NCBI GenBank assembly: GCA_029319145.1
Contig: CP119753.1
Location: 2,790,001 to 2,854,000 of the forward strand
Length of the DNA: 64,000 bases
From: Microbacter sp. GSS18
Lineage (GTDB): Bacteria; Actinomycetota; Actinomycetes; Actinomycetales; Microbacteriaceae
Direction: 5' to 3'
The notes beneath the pieces were generated by a model. It saw only the letters and a program-made list of their open reading frames with translations. It did no database searches and was not told the DNA's origin. Both the position numbers and the translations under genes were made by a program. The number at the start of each line of letters is the position of its first letter. Within the stretch, counting starts at the first letter, position 1. Shown here in pieces: positions 54,138 to 62,901 of this stretch.

Positions 54138-55664
54138 ATGCGCAACCGCGGCCTCGGCTTCTGGCTCGCCAAGCGGCGCCTGAAGAACCCCGACAAGCCC
54201 GCCATCGTCTTCGGCGACGAGACCATCACGTACCGTGATCTGGCCGACGCGGCCGACCGCGTCGCTTCGGTCCTGTGGCACCGCGGCATCCGCAAGGGCG
54301 ACGCCGTCGCCTATATCGGCGAGAACAGCCCGCAGTTCCTGCAGGTGATGTTCGGCGCCGCGCAGATCGGGGCGCTGTTCGTCCCCGTCAACACGCGACT
54401 TGCGGCCCCGGAGATCCGCCACGTGCTCACCGATTCCGGCGCCCGGGCGCTGATCCTCGACCCGGAGTTCCTGGAACGGGCGATGCCCGGCGTCGAAGAG
54501 GGGCGCATCGCGCACGTGATCGTGACCGGCGACGGCATCCCCGGGCATCCGGGCATCCAGCGGCAGATGGCCGAGGCGACCGGAGGCCACACCATCGCCG
54601 ACGTCTCGCTCGACGACCCCGCCGCCATCATCTACACCTCGGGCACGACCGGCAAGCCCAAGGGCGCCGTCCTGTCCCACGGCAACCTGACCTGGGTTTC
54701 GATCAACTGTGTGATCGACTACGACGTGGTCTCCAGCGACGTTTCGCTGATGATCTCGCCTCTCTTCCACGTCGCATCGCTCGGCATGGGCGCGCTCCCC
54801 GCCATGCTCAAGGGAGCGACCCTCGTCCTCGAGAAGGGCTTCGAGCCCGGTCGGGCGCTGGCCCTGATCCAGCAGCACGGCATCACCATGCTCTCGGGCG
54901 TCCCCACCACTTACCAGATGATGGCCGATCACCCCGACTGGGAGTCGACCGACGTCTCGACCCTGCAGAAGCTCACTTGCGGCGGATCCGCGGTGCCCAC
55001 CCGCATCCTCAACGCCTACGAGGAGCGCGGCCTGCACTTCTCGCAGGGCTACGGCATGACCGAGACGTCGCCCGGTGCGACGTCGCTCTCCCCCGACATG
55101 ACCCGGAGTAAGCAGGGGAGCGTGGGCCTTCCGCACTTCTTCACGGAGGTGCGGATCGCCGACGAGAACGGCGACATGCTGCCACGCGGGACCGTGGGCG
55201 AGATCGAGGTCTCGGGTCCCAATGTGTTCCTCGGCTACCACGGCCTGCCCGATGCGACCGCGGCGTCGTTCACGAACGACGGATGGTTTCGCTCCGGGGA
55301 CCTCGGATACCTCGATCCGGACGGCTACCTTCACATCTCCGACCGACTCAAGGACATGATCATCTCCGGCGGTGAGAACATCTATCCCGCGGAAGTCGAG
55401 AACCTCATCAACGACATCGAGGGGATCTCGGGGGTTGCTGTCGTGGGTGTGCCCGACGAGCGATGGGGCGAGGTGCCGTGGGCGGTCGTGACCGTGCGCG
55501 AGGGCGCCGAGGTCGACACCGAGACGGTCCGCGAGCGACTGGACGGCGTGCTCGCCCGCTACAAGCTGCCCAAGAACGTCGTCGTGGTGGACGACCTGCC
55601 ACGCACGGCGTCGGGCAAGATCCGCAAGGCCGACCTGCGCGAGCGCTTCGGCCGCACGACATGA
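54138..55664 (+). CDS. Acyl-CoA synthetase / AMP-dependent ligase
   Basis: A 508-residue ANL ligase with AAIIYTSGTTGKPKGAVLSH, LFHVASLGMGALPAMLKGA, QGYGMTETSPGA, WFRSGDLGYLDPDGYLHI, the hinge SDRLKDMIISGGENIYPAEVE and catalytic Lys in RTASGKIRK. All core motifs are intact. It probably activates the pathway's carboxylic acid to CoA. GAAGGAGAG precedes the ATG at 54138. Placement between the MaoC and acyl-CoA dehydrogenase genes makes it the entry enzyme of this cluster. It is unlike the more divergent ligase at 42664. Confidence 0.9.
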   Translation: MRNRGLGFWLAKRRLKNPDKPAIVFGDETITYRDLADAADRVASVLWHRGIRKGDAVAYIGENSPQFLQVMFGAAQIGALFVPVNTRLAAPEIRHVLTDSGARALILDPEFLERAMPGVEEGRIAHVIVTGDGIPGHPGIQRQMAEATGGHTIADVSLDDPAAIIYTSGTTGKPKGAVLSHGNLTWVSINCVIDYDVVSSDVSLMISPLFHVASLGMGALPAMLKGATLVLEKGFEPGRALALIQQHGITMLSGVPTTYQMMADHPDWESTDVSTLQKLTCGGSAVPTRILNAYEERGLHFSQGYGMTETSPGATSLSPDMTRSKQGSVGLPHFFTEVRIADENGDMLPRGTVGEIEVSGPNVFLGYHGLPDATAASFTNDGWFRSGDLGYLDPDGYLHISDRLKDMIISGGENIYPAEVENLINDIEGISGVAVVGVPDERWGEVPWAVVTVREGAEVDTETVRERLDGVLARYKLPKNVVVVDDLPRTASGKIRKADLRERFGRTT

Positions 55665-55684
55665 CCCACTGACACGCAAACGAG

Positions 55685-55715
55685 AGCGGGCCGCCTCCGG
55701 GTGAGGCGGCCCGCT
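55685..55715. terminator. Bidirectional hairpin between ligase and acyl-CoA dehydrogenase
   Basis: Perfect arms AGCGGGCCGCCTC and GAGGCGGCCCGCT with a five-base loop, followed by TTCGTG. It lies between the convergent stops at 55664 and 55732. Confidence 0.8.
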
Positions 55716-55731
55716 TTCGTGTGCGGCGTGA

Positions 55732-56895
55732 TCAGCGCGCGAGCTGACGTCCGATGATCTCCTTCATGATCTCGGTCGTGCCCCCGTAGATCGTCGCAAC
55801 GCGGGAATCCATATAGTCGCGGGCGACCGCGTACTCGCGCATGAAGCCATAGCCGCCGTGCAGCTGCACGGCTCGCTGGATGACGCGCTGGTGGAGCTCC
55901 GTGGCCCACCATTTCGCCATCGCGGCCGTCGTTCCGTCCAGCGCGTGGCCGGAAGCGTCGACGATGCATCGGTCGATGAACGTCTGCGTGACCTCGAGTT
56001 CGGTGGCGAGCTCGGCCAGGTAGAACCGGTTCGCCTGGAAGTCCACGACCCGCTGGCCGAACGCCTTGCGGTCGCGAGCATGGGTTAGAGCAAGGTCGAA
56101 CGTCGCGCGCATGCGGGCCATCGACATGACCGCGATGCTCAGGCGCTCTATCGCGAGGTTGCGGCGCATGTGCCGCATCCCCTCGCCGGGTGTGCCGAGG
56201 ATGTTCTCGCTCGGGATGCGCGCGTCCACGAACGACAGCTCGGCCGTGTCTTGAGCGGAAAGACCCACCTTCTTCAGCGGCCCCGTCCGACTGAATCCCG
56301 GGGTGTCCGCGTCGACGATCACAAGGCTGATGCCCTCGCGTCCCGCCTCCGGATCCGTGCGCACCGCGACGATGAAGAAGTCCGCGAGAAGACCGTTCGA
56401 GATGAACGTCTTCGCGCCGTTGAGGATGAGGTCGTCTCCGGACGGCAACGCCGTCGTCGCGATCGCCGCGAGGTCGGACCCCGCGCCCGGCTCGGTCATC
56501 GCGATCGCGCCGACCTTCTCGCCCGCGATCATCGGCGCGAGCCAACGCTCGTTCTGGGCCGGCGTCCCGAAGGCGATCAGGTACGGCGCGATGAGATCGT
56601 TCTCGCCGCTGATCGACATGCAGACGTCGCTTGCTCCGACGCGGGCGAACTCCTCGATGACGATCGCGTTGTAGCGGAAATCCTCGACCCCGCCACCGCC
56701 GAACTCCTCGGGCGCGGTGATCCCGATCAGGCCCGCCTCTGCGGCCTTGCTGAAAAGCGCGCGATCGACACGGCCGGCATCGGACCAGTCCTCGAGGTTG
56801 GGCACCACCTCGCGCTTGACGAACTCACGTACGGCGTCGCGAAACTGATCGTGCGACTCGTCGAAGATCGTTCGCTTCAGGGCTACGTTGACCAT
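55732..56895 (-). CDS. Acyl-CoA dehydrogenase (LCAD/IVD-like active site layout)
   Basis: A 387-residue flavoprotein introducing a 2,3 double bond into acyl-CoA. FAD-binding IAMTEPGAGSDLAAI and NGAKTFISNG are present, with the quinone/ETF-family ending VQLHGGYGFMREYAVARDYMDSRVATIYGGTTEIMK. The IYGGT form lacks the MCAD catalytic Glu. The Glu in NLAIERLSIAVMS matches the alternative catalytic position used by isovaleryl- and long-chain-type enzymes. It is convergent with the CoA ligase cluster and shares its chemistry. The promoter suggests a leaderless transcript. Substrate could be cyclic, branched or arylpropionyl-CoA. Confidence 0.88.
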   Translation of the reverse strand: MVNVALKRTIFDESHDQFRDAVREFVKREVVPNLEDWSDAGRVDRALFSKAAEAGLIGITAPEEFGGGGVEDFRYNAIVIEEFARVGASDVCMSISGENDLIAPYLIAFGTPAQNERWLAPMIAGEKVGAIAMTEPGAGSDLAAIATTALPSGDDLILNGAKTFISNGLLADFFIVAVRTDPEAGREGISLVIVDADTPGFSRTGPLKKVGLSAQDTAELSFVDARIPSENILGTPGEGMRHMRRNLAIERLSIAVMSMARMRATFDLALTHARDRKAFGQRVVDFQANRFYLAELATELEVTQTFIDRCIVDASGHALDGTTAAMAKWWATELHQRVIQRAVQLHGGYGFMREYAVARDYMDSRVATIYGGTTEIMKEIIGRQLAR

Positions 56896-56902
56896 GTCAT
56901 CT

Positions 56903-56932
56903 ATTGTAGATCACAACTATTTATCATGACAA
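56903..56932 (-). promoter_or_regulatory. Sigma-70-type promoter, leaderless acyl-CoA dehydrogenase transcript
   Basis: On the minus strand TTGTCA (56932-56927), an 18-base spacer and TACAAT (56908-56903) lie before ATG 56895. Only seven bases separate the -10 box from the ATG, so the transcript would begin at or next to the start codon. TTGT-n5-ACAA and ATCTA-n3-TAGAT inverted repeats overlap it and may be PaaX or other operator sites. Confidence 0.55.
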
Positions 56933-56972
56933 CAGGTACGGGTTGTTCCAGCACCGATGGTTGAATGAGCTC

Positions 56973-57440
56973 ATGCCCATCGAACCGCCGCGCACAGGGC
57001 TCGAGCATCTCTTCCGCGCCGAGGTCGCCGTCGGTGCCGTCGAGGACTACGGCATGACCCGTGCCGGCCACCGGCGCATCGTGGCGATCAGCGGGGGCTC
57101 GCTGTCGCAGGGTGTCGACGCGACGATCCTCCCCGGTGGGGCCGACTGGCAGGTCGTGCATGCCGATGGCACGCTCGAGATCGATACGCGATACTCCGCC
57201 CGGACCACAGACGGGGAACTGCTCCACATTCGTACCCGCGGGGTGCGCTCCGGGCCCCCGGATGTGCTCGAGGCGATCCTGGCCGGTGAGCAGCGCTCGC
57301 CCGACGAGTACTACTTCCGTGTCGTCGTGACGATCGAGACCGCCGCCGAGCGCCTGCGCACGCTGCAGGACAGCCTCATCGTCGCCGCGGCCGCGCGCGA
57401 AGCATCGCGCGTGGTGTACGACGCGTATCGCGTCCTCTGA
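56973..57440 (+). CDS. DUF3237 family protein
   Basis: A 155-residue protein of the DUF3237/UPF0311 family. It shows LEHLFRAEVAVGAVEDYG, RRIVAISGGSLSQG near the centre, a PGGADWQVVHADGTLEIDTRY strand region and the family's DEYYFRVVVTIETAAERL. These predicted beta-barrel proteins have no established function but are often found near degradation genes. The ATG at 56973 was chosen because it gives the standard N-terminus; a TTG 30 bases upstream is possible. It is divergent from the acyl-CoA dehydrogenase. No membrane segments or signal are seen. Confidence 0.75.
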   Translation: MPIEPPRTGLEHLFRAEVAVGAVEDYGMTRAGHRRIVAISGGSLSQGVDATILPGGADWQVVHADGTLEIDTRYSARTTDGELLHIRTRGVRSGPPDVLEAILAGEQRSPDEYYFRVVVTIETAAERLRTLQDSLIVAAAAREASRVVYDAYRVL

Positions 57441-57474
57441 CCGGGGTGCGCCGACCGGCGGTCGACCCGCGCGT

Positions 57475-58290
57475 TCAGACGGCGACTCTCGCCCCCATGA
57501 GCCGGGAGAACTCGGCCTCGGCGGGTCCGAACAGTTCTGCGCGACGGGCTCGGTAGACCGCGTAAGACTGCTCCGCCGGCCAGTCGTCCCCGAGCAGCTG
57601 CGGAGGCAGCCGGGGATCGGCACGCAGCAGCGCGAGCCAGTCCGCCACCAGCATGATGCGCGCCGACAGCGCACGATCGGCGCCGTCCGCGGCCCCCTCG
57701 TCCGACCAGGTGGACAGGAATCCGTCGTGCGCCGCGCGGATGTCGCTCAGGCTCCACGCATCGCCGAGTGCTTCGGCGAGCGGGAAGCCCTCGAGCTCCT
57801 CGGCTCGGAACGCCGTGACCGCTCCGAGAGGAAGGTCGTGCCGCAGCGGCTCGAGCACGGCCGCGAGGTCGACGTCGCCGGGGGCGAGCCACAGGCCGTC
57901 ACGGAGCAGGGCGAATCCCTCCCAGCCGAGCACAGCGCGGATGCGATGCCGCAGCGCGCGCTGGCCTTCCGGCACCGAGAAGGTCACGAGCGTCCAGCCC
58001 GCGCCGCGCGGGTCGAACGGCCGCGGCTCGTGCACACGGCGCGCGCCCTCTTGCAGCACTTCGTGGGCCTGCGAGGTGAGCTGGAACTCGATCTCGCGGC
58101 CCACGCGACGACGCTCGAGCAGCCCGTCGGCAGCCATGCGATCCAGCGTCGCGCGGACGGTCGGCGCCGCGATACCCGCGCCGTCGAGAGCCTCGATGAT
58201 CACGCCCGCGCGAACGGGCCCGACCCCGGTGTCATGGACGAACTCGCCGAAGAACGCGAGCAGCAGCCGCTTCGCGGCACGCTGACGCAT
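57475..58290 (-). CDS. PaaX family transcriptional regulator
   Basis: A 271-residue PaaX-type repressor. The N-terminal winged helix has KRLLLAFFGEFVHDTGVGPVRAGVIIEAL and PTVRATLDRMAADGLLER. The middle part shows GWTLVTFSVPEGQRALRHRIRAVLGWEGFALLRDGLWLAP, the PaaX core. The C-terminal helical PaaX_C-like domain contains LVADWLALLRADPRLPP. PaaX senses phenylacetyl-CoA in E. coli, so here the inducer may be an aryl-acyl-CoA made by the ligase at 54138. The ATG at 58290 has GGGAGGAG upstream; GTG at 58293 is an alternative. It is convergent with DUF3237. Confidence 0.87.
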   Translation of the reverse strand: MRQRAAKRLLLAFFGEFVHDTGVGPVRAGVIIEALDGAGIAAPTVRATLDRMAADGLLERRRVGREIEFQLTSQAHEVLQEGARRVHEPRPFDPRGAGWTLVTFSVPEGQRALRHRIRAVLGWEGFALLRDGLWLAPGDVDLAAVLEPLRHDLPLGAVTAFRAEELEGFPLAEALGDAWSLSDIRAAHDGFLSTWSDEGAADGADRALSARIMLVADWLALLRADPRLPPQLLGDDWPAEQSYAVYRARRAELFGPAEAEFSRLMGARVAV

Positions 58291-58318
58291 CACTCCTCCC
58301 TCGTCGACGGCACGGCGC

Positions 58319-59125
58319 TCATGCGGTGGGGCGGATGGCTTCGCCGCGTTTGGCGCGTTGGATCTGCTCGTACACGTGGGTGCGCAGCTCGGTGAAGCGG
58401 GGCAGGGCGCGGGTGGTGATCTGGTCGCGGTCGGCGTCGAGGTCGATGGCGAGGTCTTCCTGCACCCAGGTCGGGGACTTCGAGAGCACCACGACCCGTT
58501 CGCCGAGGTAGACGGACTCGTCGATGTCGTGGGTGACGAACAGGATCGACATGCCCCGCTCCAGATGCAGCCGCCGCACCAGATCCTCGAGATCGGCTCG
58601 GGTCTGCGCGTCGACGGCCGCGAACGGCTCGTCCATGATCAGCACCTCGGGCTGGTACGCCACGGCGCGGGCGATCGCGACACGCTGCTGCATGCCGCCG
58701 GACAGCTGCCACGGGTAGCTCTTGTGGGCATGGCCGAGGCCGACCGCCTCGAGGGCGTCGTCGATGAGCTGGTCCCGGTGCGCCTTCGACATCTTCTTGT
58801 GCTTCAGCGGCAGCTCCACGTTCCCCCGCACCGTCAGCCACGGATACAGGCTCCGCCCGTACTCCTGGAACACCAGCGCCATGTCCGGCGGCGGCGCGGT
58901 CACCCGGCCGCCATGCAGCATCACCGTCCCCTCGGTGGGCTTGAGCAGCCCCGCGATGCACTTCAGCAGCGTGGTCTTCCCGCACCCCGACGGGCCCACG
59001 ATGCACACCAGCTCACCCTTCTGCATCGAGAAGCTGATATCGCCGATCGCCTCGACGGACCCCGTCGCGGACTCGTAGACCTTCTTCAGATGCTCGACCT
59101 CGAGCAGCGTGTCACGTTCAGGCAC
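58319..59125 (-). CDS. ABC transporter ATPase, NitT/TauT (SsuB) type
   Basis: A 268-residue ATPase with Walker [20 protein letters not shown]-loop [17 protein letters not shown], signature [18 protein letters not shown], Walker [17 protein letters not shown] and [19 protein letters not shown], the NitT/TauT pattern. GTG at 59125 follows GGAGGTCGAAC and overlaps the upstream permease by eight bases. It energises two permeases with a lipoprotein receptor. Substrates of the class include sulfonates, nitrate, taurine, aromatic acids (for example phthalate) and pyrimidine precursors. Confidence 0.9.
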   Translation of the reverse strand: MPERDTLLEVEHLKKVYESATGSVEAIGDISFSMQKGELVCIVGPSGCGKTTLLKCIAGLLKPTEGTVMLHGGRVTAPPPDMALVFQEYGRSLYPWLTVRGNVELPLKHKKMSKAHRDQLIDDALEAVGLGHAHKSYPWQLSGGMQQRVAIARAVAYQPEVLIMDEPFAAVDAQTRADLEDLVRRLHLERGMSILFVTHDIDESVYLGERVVVLSKSPTWVQEDLAIDLDADRDQITTRALPRFTELRTHVYEQIQRAKRGEAIRPTA

Positions 59126-59942
59126 GTTCGACCTCCTTGATTCCGTGGTACCAGCGCAGCACCCGACGCTCCGCGAACCCGAAGATCGCCGCGAGCAGAA
59201 CACCGATCAGACCCAGCAGCAGGATGCCGCTCCACATCTCCGCGATCAGGTAATTGCGCTGGAAGTAGACGATCCGGTACCCCAGACCGGACGACGAATA
59301 GAACATCTCCGAGATCACCATCAGGATCAGCGCGATCGACAGCGACTGCCGCACCCCCGCCATGATCCGCGGGCTCGCCGCCGGCAGCACCAGGAAACGG
59401 ATCGTCTCACCGACCGTGAGCGCGAACGACCGCGACGTCTCGGTCATCACACTGTCCGTGGACCGCACCCCGTCGATCGTGTTCAGCAGCACCGGCCACA
59501 CCGCACCCACCACGATCACCGTGATCTTCATCGCATCGGTCGGCCCCAGCAGCACCGCGATGATCGGGATCAGCACCGGCGGCGGCACCGCACGGAAGAA
59601 CTCCAGCATCGGCTCCAGCAGCTCACGCAGCCACCGGTTCAAACCGATCAGCGTCCCGGCGACCACACCGATCGTGACCGACAGCACGATCCCGCCCGCC
59701 AGACGCCCCAGACTCGGCAGGATGTCCTCGAAGAACGCCGGACCCACCCACGTCTCCCAGAACGCCGCGAAGATCGTCAACGGCGACGGGAAGAAGATCT
59801 CCGGCGACACCGAGGACCACACACCCCAGATCACCAGCAGAATGATCGGCAGCCCCAGCGCATACGCGGTGCTCTCCCCGACCTTCCGCCACAGCGCAGG
59901 CCCCCGACGCGGGACGACGACAGTGCTCGTATACAGAGTCAC
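59118..59942 (-). CDS. ABC transporter permease, NitT/TauT (SsuC) type
   Basis: A 274-residue permease with about six helices. It shows FFPSPLTIFAAFWETW near the N-terminus and the EAA-type loop VMTETSRSFALTVGETIRFLVLPAASPRIMAG. The ending is GFAERRVLRWYHGIKEVE, typical of SsuC/TauC. The GTG start at 59942 overlaps the stop of the other permease (GTGA). Two different permease genes in one unit suggest a heterodimeric channel, less usual for this class, which mostly uses one permease. Confidence 0.9.
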   Translation of the reverse strand: MTLYTSTVVVPRRGPALWRKVGESTAYALGLPIILLVIWGVWSSVSPEIFFPSPLTIFAAFWETWVGPAFFEDILPSLGRLAGGIVLSVTIGVVAGTLIGLNRWLRELLEPMLEFFRAVPPPVLIPIIAVLLGPTDAMKITVIVVGAVWPVLLNTIDGVRSTDSVMTETSRSFALTVGETIRFLVLPAASPRIMAGVRQSLSIALILMVISEMFYSSSGLGYRIVYFQRNYLIAEMWSGILLLGLIGVLLAAIFGFAERRVLRWYHGIKEVERA

Positions 59943-60766
59943 AGCACTTCCTCCCCCCGCACCGACTGATGCCACGACAACGCACGACGCTCGATCGCAC
60001 GGAACACCAGATTCACAACCAGCCCCAGCAGACCCGTCACGATCACCAGCGCATACACCCCGACATAATCACCCGCGGACTGCGCGAACACGATCTCCCG
60101 ACCCACACCCGGATTCCCGATCGTCATCTCCGCCGTCACCGCAAGGATCAACGCCACCGTCGCCGCCAACCGCACACCCGTCATCAGATACGGCAACGCC
60201 GTCGGCAACACCAGATTCACAATCCGCGAACCCCGACTCAACCCGAAACTGCGAGCCGTGTCACGAGCCACAGCATCCACATCCGCCACCCCGTACAGCA
60301 CCTGCACGAACACCTGCCAGAAACTCGCGAACACGATGATCACCAACGCCGCCTGCAACTGGATCCCGAACATCAGAATCGCCAACGGAATCAAAGCCAC
60401 CGACGGAATCGGACGCAGGAACTCCACCGTCGTATGCGTCGACCGCCGCAAGAACGGAACCAGACCGATCACCGTCCCCAACACCGTCGCCAGGGACACC
60501 GCGATCACCAGACCGATCCCCCACGCCGTCATCGTCCGACCCACATTCCGCCAGAACTCCACATCCAACATGTCCGCAGCAAGCCGGGCAAGCACCTCAG
60601 ACGCAGGCGGGAACGTCGCCGGATTCAACAAACCCAAAGTCGGAATCAACTGCCACGTCAGCAGAAAACCCGCAATCCCCGCCGCACCCAACGCGACCTT
60701 ACGCACCGACCGACGCGCACGCGCACTCCGATAACGAGCCGCAACCACAGAAGCCTCAGCAGTCAT
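59939..60766 (-). CDS. ABC transporter permease, NitT/TauT type, second permease
   Basis: A 275-residue permease homologous to the one downstream. It shows TFPPASEVLARLAADML, FLRPIPSVALIPLAILMFG, the loop DAVARDTARSFGLSRGSRIVNLVLPTALP and the ending RAIERRALSWHQSV. The ATG follows GGAAGGG. The coding strand here is visibly less GC-rich than neighbours (the 60 bases 60361-60420 contain 34 G+C). It is 89 bases downstream of the lipoprotein gene. It forms the channel together with 59118-59942. Confidence 0.9.
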   Translation of the reverse strand: MTAEASVVAARYRSARARRSVRKVALGAAGIAGFLLTWQLIPTLGLLNPATFPPASEVLARLAADMLDVEFWRNVGRTMTAWGIGLVIAVSLATVLGTVIGLVPFLRRSTHTTVEFLRPIPSVALIPLAILMFGIQLQAALVIIVFASFWQVFVQVLYGVADVDAVARDTARSFGLSRGSRIVNLVLPTALPYLMTGVRLAATVALILAVTAEMTIGNPGVGREIVFAQSAGDYVGVYALVIVTGLLGLVVNLVFRAIERRALSWHQSVRGEEVL

Positions 60767-60855
60767 AACAACCCTTCCGAATCAGGGGACGAGGTATCGA
60801 GGGCGGGGCTCCGACACATGAAGCGCCGGGAACCCCGCCCTCGATCGTCAGGCTC

Positions 60856-61836
60856 CTACTGGAGCTGGATCATGACGTCGAAGTCGGGCATCTCGTCGAG
60901 CACTCCGTAGTCGACGGCCAGCTGTGCCAGCTCCTGGACCTTGTCGACGTCCAGCACAGGCGTGAACGACGAGATGGTCAGCGACTGTGCGGCCTCCAGC
61001 GGGATGTCGAGGTTGCTGGCGATCGCCGCATCCACTGCGTCTTCGTTCGAGGCTGCCCACTCCAGCGCTTCGGCCATCGCACTGGTGTAGCTGGCCACGA
61101 GCTCCGGGTCGGAGTCCATGAGTTCCTGCGTCGTGTAGTTCGTCAGAACCGTCAGCCCGGGAATCGTCGCCTGGTACGGGTACACCACTTCGACCCCGCC
61201 GGCACCGACGATCATGCCGCGGAAGGGGTCGGGGACCCAGCCGGCGTCGATGGTTCCGCCCTCGAGCTGAGCCTGCACGTCGGGGAAGGCGACCTCGACG
61301 AACTCGATGGTCGTGGGGTCACCGCCGTCGTCCTCGACGGCCTTCATGATCGTGACGTCACCGGCCGCGCCGAGGCTGTTGACCGACACACGCTTGCCCG
61401 AGAGATCAGCAGGCGACTCGATCCCCGAATCCCCGAGCGCCACGACGGCGTTGACGTCCTGGCCCTCGGCGAGGCTGTCGGCGTAGTTGCTGAGGATCAC
61501 AATGCCCAGATCCTGGAGTTCGGCGCGCATCGGGCCGAACGGCTGACCCACCGCGAACTGGATGTCGCCGCTGATGAGCGCGGGGATCGCGAGCGCTCCA
61601 CCCTGTGCGGGGACGATGTCGAGTTCGAGTCCATAGTCGGCGAAGATCCCCTCCTCCATCGCCGCCCACAGGGCTCCCGTCTCGGCGATGGGCAGCGCGG
61701 CCACGCGAACCGTGGTCATCTCCCCATCGGCATCCGAGCCCCCCTCCGTCGCCGTCGGAGCGCCGGAGTCGGTGCATCCGCTCAGCGCGAGAGCGCCGGC
61801 TGCCATGATGCCCAGGATTGCAAGCCTCTTCTTCAT
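60856..61836 (-). CDS. ABC transporter substrate-binding lipoprotein, NitT/TauT (SsuA) type
   Basis: A 326-residue binding protein with lipoprotein signal GALALSGCTDSG. The mature domain has VRVAALPIAETGALWAAMEEGIFADYGLELDIVPAQGGA, the SsuA/THI5-like opening. SGDIQFAVGQPF, SGKRVSVNSLGAAGDVTIMKAVE and AGWVPDPFRGMIV follow. It captures a small anion or aromatic acid outside the cell. It is the first gene of the transporter operon, with GAAAGGTGA before the ATG. Next to a P450/reductase pair and a CoA pathway, an aromatic acid is a reasonable but unproven ligand. Confidence 0.87.
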   Translation of the reverse strand: MKKRLAILGIMAAGALALSGCTDSGAPTATEGGSDADGEMTTVRVAALPIAETGALWAAMEEGIFADYGLELDIVPAQGGALAIPALISGDIQFAVGQPFGPMRAELQDLGIVILSNYADSLAEGQDVNAVVALGDSGIESPADLSGKRVSVNSLGAAGDVTIMKAVEDDGGDPTTIEFVEVAFPDVQAQLEGGTIDAGWVPDPFRGMIVGAGGVEVVYPYQATIPGLTVLTNYTTQELMDSDPELVASYTSAMAEALEWAASNEDAVDAAIASNLDIPLEAAQSLTISSFTPVLDVDKVQELAQLAVDYGVLDEMPDFDVMIQLQ

Positions 61837-61970
61837 TGAAGTCACCTTTCGTCGGAGGTGCGTCACCGAGCCTCCGGTGACGGCGGGCACACCACCGTGC
61901 CACAGTCCTGATGGTCGCTGAATGCGCCTCAGGTCTGAGGCTATTTCCTCATCATGTGGAGCGCGAGGGG

Positions 61971-62900
61971 TTATGCGTCGAGCACGAGAGTGTCCGACCG
62001 CGCGCGGGATACGCACGGCATCATGACGAGCCCCTCGGATCGCTCCGTGTCGGTCAGGACGGAGTCGCGGTGATCGACGACGCCGCCGAGGAGACTGGTC
62101 TCACATGACCCGCAGACTCCCTGCGAGCAGGACACCGGGATGTCCACCCCCACACGGGAGGCCGCGTCCACGATCGAGTCGGCGGCCTGAACGACAGCAC
62201 TGACTCCCGACCGGTTGAATGCGACCTCGAATTCATCCCGGGCATCGGCGGCGGCGACGACAGGCCGCGGCGCGAACCACTCTGCGTGCAGAGGGCCCGC
62301 ATCGACCCGCCGCGCAGCCTCTTCCAGCCCGACCAGCAGCGACGTCGAGCCGCATGCGTACAGACGTCGACCGGTTCCGTCTCCGAAGGCGATGGCATCG
62401 AGATCGGGGCGGCCATGCTCGGACGTGATGTGCAGCGTCACGCCCCTCTCAGGCAGCCGGTCGAGGTACGCGGCCCTGCCGCGCTCCCGCACGATGTAAT
62501 CGAGGCTCCACGGCACGCCCGTTTCCTCACAGTGCTCGATCATCGGCAGGATCGGTGTGATCCCGATCCCGCTGGCGACGAATCGGTACCCCGCTGCCGG
62601 GAGCATGCGGAAGTTGTTCCGAGGCCCCCGGACGGTGACGCGCTGGTGGGGCTCCAGGCGCGTGTGGAGAGATTCGGATCCGCCTCGGCCCTCGGGCTCG
62701 CGGAGCACAGCGATCCGCCATTCGCACACGGCGTCGCGCGGTCCGCACAGTGAGTACTGTCGAACGGCCCCGACAGGTGTCACCAGCTCGAGGTGAGCTC
62801 CGGGATTCCATTGCGGAAGCGGGCCCCCATCCGTCGCAGCCAGGACGATCTCGATGACCTCGTCCACGACGGGCTCTATCCGCGAAACGACGAGTTCCAT
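61971..62900 (-). CDS. Oxygenase reductase, phthalate dioxygenase reductase (VanB) family
   Basis: A 309-residue flavo-iron-sulfur reductase. An N-terminal flavin domain has VRQYSLCG (FMN-type RxYSL), an NAD domain has VASGIGITPILPMIE, and the C-terminal plant-type [2Fe-2S] ferredoxin has CSQGVCGSCE with the fourth Cys in MMPCVSRA. It passes electrons from NADH to an oxygenase. Usual partners are Rieske oxygenases such as VanA. Here the neighbour, one base upstream, is a cytochrome P450. The pair thus resembles a split version of CYP116B self-sufficient P450s. The ATG at 62900 follows GGAGCTGAC. Confidence 0.9.
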   Translation of the reverse strand: MELVVSRIEPVVDEVIEIVLAATDGGPLPQWNPGAHLELVTPVGAVRQYSLCGPRDAVCEWRIAVLREPEGRGGSESLHTRLEPHQRVTVRGPRNNFRMLPAAGYRFVASGIGITPILPMIEHCEETGVPWSLDYIVRERGRAAYLDRLPERGVTLHITSEHGRPDLDAIAFGDGTGRRLYACGSTSLLVGLEEAARRVDAGPLHAEWFAPRPVVAAADARDEFEVAFNRSGVSAVVQAADSIVDAASRVGVDIPVSCSQGVCGSCETSLLGGVVDHRDSVLTDTERSEGLVMMPCVSRARSDTLVLDA

Positions 62901-62901
62901 G

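Noticed and set aside
59969..60910. Plus-strand open frame opposite the second permease
   Set aside because: It is rich in Arg, His, Gln and Thr with no motifs; the opposite strand encodes a normal permease.
61971..62900. VanB of a vanillate O-demethylase VanAB pair
   Set aside because: The reductase fits, but no Rieske oxygenase (VanA) is adjacent. The co-translated neighbour is a P450, so the vanB name was not assigned.
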